Shown here: positions 9,621 through 13,963 of the stretch, piece by piece
Layout: each line of letters opens with the position of its first letter
Numbering within the stretch: position 1 is the stretch's first letter
DNA from: Dehalococcoidia bacterium
GTDB taxonomy: Bacteria > Chloroflexota > Dehalococcoidia > Dehalococcoidales > UBA1222
Length of the DNA stretch: 13,963 nucleotides
Assembly (NCBI GenBank): GCA_009784845.1
Contig: WQXK01000019.1
Coordinates: 1 to 13,963, forward strand
Direction: 5' to 3'
Position numbers and translations under genes: made by a program
Notes under the pieces: generated by a model
Told to the model about the DNA's origin: nothing
Database searches by the model: none
What the model saw: the letters and a program-made list of their open reading frames with translations, nothing else

Positions 9621-11876
9621 TTATTGAATTTTAAGCTTGGCTTCAGCTCGGGCTATGATTGCGCGTGTGGCACCAATCATATCTGGGCTGACGGAAACAG
9701 AGGTAATGCCCCAGGACACCAGTTTTTCAGTAAGCTCAGGATAAACAGAAGGTGCCTGACCGCAGATTGAAGAGGTTACGCCCATACTCTTGGCTACAGT
9801 GATTGCGCGCTCCAAAGCCACCAGAACGGCATCGTTGCGCTCATCGAATGTGGTGGCAAGCTTGGAACTGTCGCGGTCAACGCCGAGCGTGAGCTGCGTG
9901 AGATCGTTCGAGCCGATTGAAATACCATCAATTCCCACAGCCAAGAACTTCTCCATGATGAAAATATTGGCCGGAATTTCTGTCATCATCCACAGCTTGA
10001 AGTCATCGGAACGCTTGAGCCCGAACTCCTCCATAAGAGCCTTGGTTTTTGCCAACTCTTCAACTGTGCGTACGAAAGGAATCATGACATGCAGGTTATT
10101 GTACTCTGTGCGCACGCGTTTAATAGCCTCAATTTCCATGCGGAAACTCTCAGTATCCGTGATGTAACGTGAAGCACCGCGATAGCCAATCATGGGGTTC
10201 TCTTCCGGCAACTCAAACTCAGCCCCACCCCGCAATTCCCTGTACTCGTTCGTCTTGAAATCAGTGGTGCGATAAACAACCGGGCGCGGGTAGAAAGCTT
10301 TGGCAAACGGTAAAATGCCTTCATATACCTTTTGGATATACTCTTCCTGGCGATTATTCTTGATCATGTACAAGGGATGCATGCCGATTTGGCTGACGAT
10401 AAACTCGGCTCGTAACAGACCAACGCCGTCAACGTTGCGTGCGGCGATTTTATCAGCAAGTTCCGGTTGAGCCAAGTTAACATAAACACGGGTGCGTGTC
10501 TTTATAATTTCTTTTACGATGGAGGTCACGTCGGGGCCCTGAACGTTGCGAGATACCTTTCCAGAGAACACCTTACCGTGTGAGCCGTCAACTGTGACGA
10601 GTTGTCCGTCGCAAAGCACTTTGGTGGCCTCACCTGTGCCCACAACGCACGGCGTGCCCAACTCGCGGCTGACAATAGCGGCATGCGAAGTGCGTCCGCC
10701 GCGGTCAGTGACGATGGCCACAGCGCGCTTCATCGCAGGGACAAAGTCCGGTGTGGTCATCTCAGCTACTAGGATATCTCCGTCTTTTACCTGATCGATA
10801 TTAGCCGGATCGAGCAGAACTTTCACCGGTCCTGTGGCAAGACCGGGTGATGCGGCGTCTCCTGCCAGCAGAAATGGAGCGTCAATCTCCGGCTCAACCT
10901 CGAAAGCATCTTTGATGGTCGTGACCGGGCGGGTCTGTACAATATATATTTCTCCGCCTTCGGCAGCCCACTCAATATCCTGCGGTTTGCCGTAGTGATT
11001 TTCGAGTAGTTTTGCCAGCTCAGCCAGCTTGAGAACCTCAGCGTCGCTGATTTTCTGTTTTTCACGGGCGTTGGAAACGGCGACCCACACATTGGGCTGA
11101 TCCGCGCCTTCTGCCGTATTACGTACGAGCTTTTTACCCTGTTCGCTGATTTTGCGCGACAGAATGCTCATGTTCTCTTTGTCAATGATGAAAAGGTCAG
11201 GTGTAACCTCACCTGATACGATGCCCTCACCAAGACCGTAAATAGCCTCAATTACTATCTTGTTCGTATCGCTTGTAAGCGGCTCGACGGTAAACATAAC
11301 ACCTGATGCTTCTGAGGCTACCATGCGTTGTACCGGCACGGCAATTCCGACTTTCAGATGGTCATACTTTTGCTGGTCGCGATAGTAGATGGCGCGTGAT
11401 TCAAACAGCGAGGCCCAGCATTTCTGCACGGCATTTATAACATTCTCTTTGCCTTCAATGTTGAGGTATGTACTCTGTTGCCCTGCGAAAGAAGCCTCCG
11501 GAAGATCCTCGGCCGTAGCTGACGAGCGAACTGCCACCAGCCCCTCATTCATCTTGGTGTAGGCCTCCTCAATGGCCTTGGTTGTGTCTGCCGGCATGGG
11601 GGCACTCATAATGTCCTGTTTAATTTGAGCCGATGCCTGCTGCAATTTTTTGCTGTCGTTGGTATCGAGCCCTTGGAGTGCGGTGACGATTTTGTCGGTC
11701 AGACCGTTGGCTTGGATGAAGTCATAGTACGCCTCTGCCGTAACTATAAAACCCGGGGGTACAGGGATTTTGGCTTGGGACATTTCGCCCAAGTTGGCAC
11801 CTTTTCCTCCAACTAGTGGGATATCATCTCGCCCCACCTCTTCAAACCAAACGATTGACTTAAGGTCTTTTTGCAT
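9621..11876 (-). CDS. ppsA: Phosphoenolpyruvate synthase (pyruvate, water dikinase)
   Basis: The enzyme converts pyruvate, ATP and water to phosphoenolpyruvate, AMP and phosphate, the entry to gluconeogenesis from C2/C3 precursors. The 751 residues show the three expected domains. The N-terminal ATP-grasp domain has LVGGKGANLGEM (21-32), AVRSSATAEDLPEASFAGQ (115-133) and IEWA plus VQTRPVTT (313-320). The central swivelling domain carries the phosphorylated histidine in GGRTSHAAIVSRE (His398). The C-terminal PEP/pyruvate-binding barrel has LLRAEF (487-492), GSNDLTQLTLGVDRDS (655-670) and the active-site cysteine in ICGQAPS (Cys705). E. coli PpsA is 792 residues. ATG 11876 is chosen over longer in-frame starts because AGGAGG lies 9 nt upstream and the typical N-terminus begins there. 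It is a single-gene unit with its own promoter and terminator. PpsA is favoured over PPDK by length and by GSNDLTQ. Confidence 0.95.
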   Translation of the reverse strand: MQKDLKSIVWFEEVGRDDIPLVGGKGANLGEMSQAKIPVPPGFIVTAEAYYDFIQANGLTDKIVTALQGLDTNDSKKLQQASAQIKQDIMSAPMPADTTKAIEEAYTKMNEGLVAVRSSATAEDLPEASFAGQQSTYLNIEGKENVINAVQKCWASLFESRAIYYRDQQKYDHLKVGIAVPVQRMVASEASGVMFTVEPLTSDTNKIVIEAIYGLGEGIVSGEVTPDLFIIDKENMSILSRKISEQGKKLVRNTAEGADQPNVWVAVSNAREKQKISDAEVLKLAELAKLLENHYGKPQDIEWAAEGGEIYIVQTRPVTTIKDAFEVEPEIDAPFLLAGDAASPGLATGPVKVLLDPANIDQVKDGDILVAEMTTPDFVPAMKRAVAIVTDRGGRTSHAAIVSRELGTPCVVGTGEATKVLCDGQLVTVDGSHGKVFSGKVSRNVQGPDVTSIVKEIIKTRTRVYVNLAQPELADKIAARNVDGVGLLRAEFIVSQIGMHPLYMIKNNRQEEYIQKVYEGILPFAKAFYPRPVVYRTTDFKTNEYRELRGGAEFELPEENPMIGYRGASRYITDTESFRMEIEAIKRVRTEYNNLHVMIPFVRTVEELAKTKALMEEFGLKRSDDFKLWMMTEIPANIFIMEKFLAVGIDGISIGSNDLTQLTLGVDRDSSKLATTFDERNDAVLVALERAITVAKSMGVTSSICGQAPSVYPELTEKLVSWGITSVSVSPDMIGATRAIIARAEAKLKIQ

Positions 11877-11913
11877 GAACGCTTTCCTCCTGAGGTTGAT
11901 AAGAAGTCGGACT

Positions 11914-11942
11914 ATTATAGCGAAACGTCGCAAAAAACGCTA
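11914..11942 (-). promoter_or_regulatory. Promoter of ppsA
   Basis: A perfect -10 TATAAT lies at 11919-11914 on the minus strand. The hexamer at the -35 place with a 17-bp spacer is TAGCGT, a poor match to TTGACA. The start of transcription would fall near 11907, giving a leader of about 31 nt that contains the AGGAGG at 11886-11891. A short inverted repeat (GCGA-4-TCGC, 11920-11931) sits immediately upstream of the -10, inside the spacer, and could be an operator. Confidence 0.55.
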
Positions 11943-12091
11943 GTGGCCGTGGCATATTCCGTTGAAAAATTCATCGGAAGGAAAATCTTTGCATCATAAT
12001 AAAACAGCACCGAAAATACTCTATGACTGAAAAGAGAAATGGTTCCAATTGGTTATTTAAGCGATGACGCTCATAGGAAAGTAAAGTCATA

Positions 12092-12145
12092 GCAAGGTGC
12101 GAAATCAATATGGAGAAAGTTTTCACCATTGAACAAGCACCTTGC
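12092..12145. repeat. Long imperfect hairpin (inverted repeat)
   Basis: Arms 12092-12100 and 12137-12145 are perfectly complementary over 9 bp. Inside, a symmetric 5x5 internal loop is followed by CAAT/ATTG (12106-12109 with 12128-12131), GG/CC (12112-12113 with 12126-12127), an A-A mismatch and GAA/TTC (12115-12117 with 12122-12124) closing a 4-nt loop. Complementarity continuing through the whole arm suggests a selected structure rather than chance. No T-run follows on either strand, so it is not a standard terminator. Confidence 0.5.
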
Positions 12146-12188
12146 AACGTATATGCGGTGTGCAGCTTGCTACGGAAAACGACCGCGA

Positions 12189-12238
12189 CTACAGCTTCTT
12201 GTCCAGCAGGGGCTTTTCATACGTGTGGAAAGCTGTGG
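12189..12238. repeat. Two mutually exclusive stem-loops
   Basis: The segment 12190s ACAGCTT (12191-12197) is perfectly complementary to AAGCTGT (12230-12236), extendable to 9 pairs with one G-T. A second stem pairs GCTTTTC (12212-12218) with GGAAAGC (12227-12233) around an 8-nt loop, with one G-T. The right arms overlap at 12230-12233, so only one can form. The geometry resembles an attenuator, but the recognised promoter of the downstream gene begins beyond it, at 12257. Confidence 0.35.
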
Positions 12239-12256
12239 ATTAGTCTTGTGCCTTAT

Positions 12257-12286
12257 TTGACACTCCGAAAACTTGAGGGGTAGAAT
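12257..12286 (+). promoter_or_regulatory. Sigma-70 promoter of the DUF151 nuclease gene
   Basis: A perfect -35 TTGACA (12257-12262) and a -10 TAGAAT (12281-12286, five of six matches) are separated by 18 bp. Transcription should begin near 12293, about 23 nt ahead of the start codon at 12316, leaving room for the AGGGGG ribosome-binding site at 12303-12308. Confidence 0.75.
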
Positions 12287-12315
12287 CATAAACATGGTTG
12301 TAAGGGGGATTTGAA

Positions 12316-12912
12316 ATGATAGAAATGACTATTGATAGTCTGCGGGTAGGCATGATGAACCCGAAAGCGGCCCAACACGGCACGCCTTATGTGGTGTTGC
12401 TCAAAGAAAGGGCAGCCGAGAGATATCTTCCTATCTTTATTGGTCCGGCGGAAGCCAACGCCATTGCCATTAAACTGCGCGGTGAGCAGGTTCCCCGACC
12501 ACTGACGCACGATTTTACGGGCGCCGTCATAAATAGTTTGGGCGCCTCCATCAGTTCTGTTATTGTCAGCGACCTTCGGAATGACACCTTTTATGCCAAG
12601 GTAATCCTCTCCGTGAGCGAAGGACAAATTGAGGTAGATTCACGTCCGTCGGATGCATTGGCGCTGGCTCTCACCGCAAGTGGCGTGCCTATTTTTGCTG
12701 AGGAAGCCGTATTGGATAAGGCAGGGATATCACTGTCACACGGTGACGGCGATGAGTTTATTATGGATAATCAGCAGCAACCTGATATGGGAAACAGAAT
12801 GCATGAGACAAGGTCAGGCAAGGTAAGCGAAGAGGAACTCGGCAAGCTGTCTGCTTTCAGCGATTTTCTTAATAGTTTGGACCTTGAAGATTTTGGCAAA
12901 TTCAAATCATAA
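12316..12912 (+). CDS. Bifunctional nuclease (BFN/DUF151) domain protein
   Basis: The 198-residue protein consists mainly of one DUF151 domain (about residues 1-140). Family hallmarks are the opening MIEMTIDSLRVG, YLPIFIGPAEANAIA (35-49), RPLTHDF (60-66), the NDTFYAKVIL strand (92-101) and RPSDALALAL (112-121). The C-terminal ~60 residues are hydrophilic and acidic, ending in a predicted helix-rich tail (SEEELGKLSAFSDFLNSL). Members are annotated as nucleases after a plant homologue active on RNA and DNA, and a Thermotoga member has a known structure. The bacterial role is poorly defined, so the function here is a family label only. ATG 12316 follows a strong AGGGGG at 7 nt, and a TTGACA-18-TAGAAT promoter lies just upstream. 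It appears to be a single-gene unit between ppsA and the ATP synthase operon. Confidence 0.9.
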   Translation: MIEMTIDSLRVGMMNPKAAQHGTPYVVLLKERAAERYLPIFIGPAEANAIAIKLRGEQVPRPLTHDFTGAVINSLGASISSVIVSDLRNDTFYAKVILSVSEGQIEVDSRPSDALALALTASGVPIFAEEAVLDKAGISLSHGDGDEFIMDNQQQPDMGNRMHETRSGKVSEEELGKLSAFSDFLNSLDLEDFGKFKS

Positions 12913-12941
12913 ATTGTAGCCGGTTGGTATTTTGCGCGACG

Positions 12942-12968
12942 ATGGCCATGGAAAACTTCCATGGCCAT
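12942..12968 (+). terminator. Perfect 12-bp hairpin after the nuclease gene, possible terminator
   Basis: Arms 12942-12953 and 12957-12968 are perfectly complementary with a 3-nt loop, starting 29 nt after the stop codon. Each arm contains the palindrome ATGGCCAT. On the + strand the hairpin is followed by TAAAAAAATTTG rather than a run of Ts, so it is not a classical intrinsic terminator. It could act as an RNA 3'-end stabiliser or a protein-binding palindrome. Position between two + strand units favours a role at the transcript end. Confidence 0.45.
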
Positions 12969-13013
12969 TAAAAAAATTTGTTTGGGCAAATGCTTTTTGA
13001 GATTGGCGGCGTC

Positions 13014-13043
13014 TTGACTTTGCTCCACCAATTCTGCTATTCT
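13014..13043 (+). promoter_or_regulatory. Probable promoter of the ATP synthase operon
   Basis: TTGACT (13014-13019, five of six matches) and TATTCT (13038-13043, four of six) are separated by 18 bp, the same spacing as the promoter of the preceding nuclease gene. Transcription would begin near 13050, giving an atpB leader of about 140 nt. Within that leader GGGC and GCCC can pair around a 9-nt loop, but no riboswitch class is recognised. Confidence 0.5.
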
Positions 13044-13190
13044 GCCTGCTAGCAATTTTGGGCGGCTTGTTTGCCCTGTTAGTTGTTGGCGGGACACCGG
13101 GCTTTTAAGCGGTTTTGATATCGCTGTTTATGGCGCGTAATGAATGTCTCTCCCATTTATCAAGAATAAGCGGGATAAAGGGGATAGTTA

Positions 13191-13963
13191 GTGGCTAAGA
13201 AAAAAGGCTGTCTTGGTTGTTCGTTACCGGTTGTTATCATTGTTGCACTTGTTGCTTTGACAGGTGTGGTACTCGGCGTTTTAGCCGGTCCGCTCGGTCA
13301 AAAGTTCGGCATTACGGGTTTGCCTGACTGGATGTCTTTACATCTGCCTGAACCTAAGTTGCCGGCGGATGTGATTTTTCACATTTTTGGTTTCTCCGTT
13401 ACCAATAGCTTATTAGCAACTTGGATTACGATTCTTGTGCTGGTGATTATTGCATTGCTGGTTACCCGCAAACCTAAACTTGTTCCTGGTCGTGCACAGT
13501 CTGCCGCCGAGAGTGTTCTTGGCTATATCTACGACTTGTGTGTCAGCACCGCTGGGGAAAAAGATGGTAGGAAATTCTTCCCGCTGGTAGCTACAATTTT
13601 CCTGTTTGTTTTGTTCAATGCTTTGCTGGCGCTCATTCCTGGATATGGCTCAATACTCTTTCACACGCATGAAGGCGAAGTAGAGCTATTGCGTGCAGCG
13701 AATACGGATTTCAACACACCTCTTGCCCTCGCGTTAATCACTTTTGTCACGGTGGAATTTATGGGGTTCAAGCGTTTGGGGTTTGGATACCTCAAGAAAT
13801 TTATTACGTGGGGTGATTTTGGTCGTGCCATTGGCAAGATTTTCAAGGGCAAGTTTGATGTTATGGCACTACTTTCCGGCTTTATTATGGGTATAGTTGG
13901 TCTCTTGGAACTTGTTAGTGAGTTAATCCGTATAGTGTCGCTGACGTTCCGTTTGTTTGGCAA
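13191..13963 (+). CDS. atpB: F0F1 ATP synthase subunit a, N-terminal part (3' end outside window)
   Basis: Subunit a is the membrane stator of the F0 proton or ion channel, next to the c-ring. The frame opens at GTG 13191 with AAAGGGG (13177-13183) seven nt upstream, and runs open for 257 codons to the window edge. Visible features are a basic start VAKKKGCLGCS, a first membrane helix (about 12-33), the periplasmic stretch with FGFSVTNSLLATW (67-79), ESVLGYIYDL, KFFPLVATIFLFVLFNALLALIPGY (about 125-149), TPLALALITFVTVEFMGF and finally ELIRIVSLTFRLFG. The arginine in FRLFG is the family's essential channel arginine. The last helix is cut off. No atpI-like gene precedes it, so atpB seems to be the first gene of the operon. 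Two cysteines close to the N-terminus are unusual for the family. An ATP synthase operon presumably continues rightward. Confidence 0.92.
   Translation, partial: MAKKKGCLGCSLPVVIIVALVALTGVVLGVLAGPLGQKFGITGLPDWMSLHLPEPKLPADVIFHIFGFSVTNSLLATWITILVLVIIALLVTRKPKLVPGRAQSAAESVLGYIYDLCVSTAGEKDGRKFFPLVATIFLFVLFNALLALIPGYGSILFHTHEGEVELLRAANTDFNTPLALALITFVTVEFMGFKRLGFGYLKKFITWGDFGRAIGKIFKGKFDVMALLSGFIMGIVGLLELVSELIRIVSLTFRLFG

Larger units (their letters stand above)
11940..12256. other. Gene-free divergent intergenic region with several inverted repeats
   Basis: No credible protein-coding frame, tRNA or rRNA lies between the ppsA promoter (minus) and the DUF151-gene promoter (+). The stretch instead holds successive inverted repeats: an 8-bp pair (12021-12028 with 12085-12092), a 9-bp pair (12092-12100 with 12137-12145) enclosing further complementary segments, and a pair of alternative stems at 12189-12238. 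The motif TCATAG is directly repeated (12071-12076, 12087-12092). No clear promoter or U-tract delimits an RNA, so strand and role are unknown. Possible explanations are a small structured RNA, a cis-acting control region for either flanking gene, or a decayed repeat element. Confidence 0.45.

Noticed and set aside
11877..11933. Possible 19-residue N-terminal extension of PpsA.
   Set aside because: It would cross the predicted -10 and the AGGAGG ribosome-binding site, and the family N-terminus begins at Met 11876.
12234..12242. TGTGGATTA, a DnaA-box-like nonamer with one mismatch, near a second similar TGTGGAAAG.
   Set aside because: There is no cluster of boxes, AT-rich unwinding stretch or dnaA/dnaN nearby, so an origin is not supported.
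12286..12627. Antisense 113-codon frame over the nuclease gene.
   Set aside because: It is a shadow of a well-supported DUF151 gene, has no family resemblance and no ribosome-binding site.
13001..13108. Short hydrophobic reading frame on the + strand (ending ...VVGGTPGF) that looks like a small membrane protein upstream of atpB, perhaps atpI.
   Set aside because: It has no ATG, GTG or TTG near its beginning and no ribosome-binding site, it overlaps the predicted atp promoter, and it does not resemble AtpI.
13144..13191. 15-codon ORF (MSLPFIKNKRDKGDS) whose TAG overlaps the GTG of atpB by one base.
   Set aside because: There is no ribosome-binding site of its own, and in so short a frame the overlap is likely chance; its last codons simply cover the atpB Shine-Dalgarno.

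Overview
The window looks like ordinary bacterial core chromosome, at roughly 50% GC by eye. Its genes are dominated by DNA replication, repair and transcription. The run ppsA, then dgt-dnaG-rpoD on the same strand, with the F0F1 ATP synthase operon starting nearby, reminds me of Chloroflexota, particularly Dehalococcoidia; related orders occur in Clostridia. This placement rests on remembered gene order and protein style only, so confidence is moderate. I see no mobile elements, rRNA, tRNA, CRISPR array, phage genes or toxin-antitoxin genes.

Left part (1-2592): the C-terminal ~388 codons of uvrA (nucleotide excision repair) run on the + strand. They meet, tail to tail with a 20-bp overlap, a polytopic membrane protein on the minus strand that resembles GT-C glycosyltransferases.

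Central minus-strand block (1147-9524): a perfect TATAAT with an extended -10 TG lies just upstream of dgt (dGTP triphosphohydrolase). It is followed by dnaG (primase), rpoD (housekeeping sigma factor, overlapping dnaG by 4 bp), a Rad50/SbcC-type ATPase (3 nt after rpoD) and finally the membrane protein. This is a variant of the macromolecular-synthesis operon, with dgt in the place taken by rpsU in E. coli and a recombination/repair ATPase added downstream. Upstream, ppsA (phosphoenolpyruvate synthase, minus strand) is a separate unit with its own perfect -10 and a strong 17-bp hairpin terminator.

Right part (11934-13963): a gene-free divergent region of about 380 bp separates ppsA from a bifunctional-nuclease (DUF151) gene on the + strand, which has a clear TTGACA-18-TAGAAT promoter. 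The divergent region contains several consecutive inverted repeats, including a well-formed long hairpin and two mutually exclusive stems. It is the least explained part of the window. After the nuclease come a perfect 12-bp hairpin, a TTGACT-18-TATTCT promoter, a ~140-nt leader and the start of atpB (ATP synthase subunit a), which runs off the right edge.

I did not find a convincing new defence or biosynthetic system. The most interesting leads are the structured DNA at 12019-12240, the shared promoter style of ppsA and dgt, and a few departures from family consensus in DnaG and UvrA.
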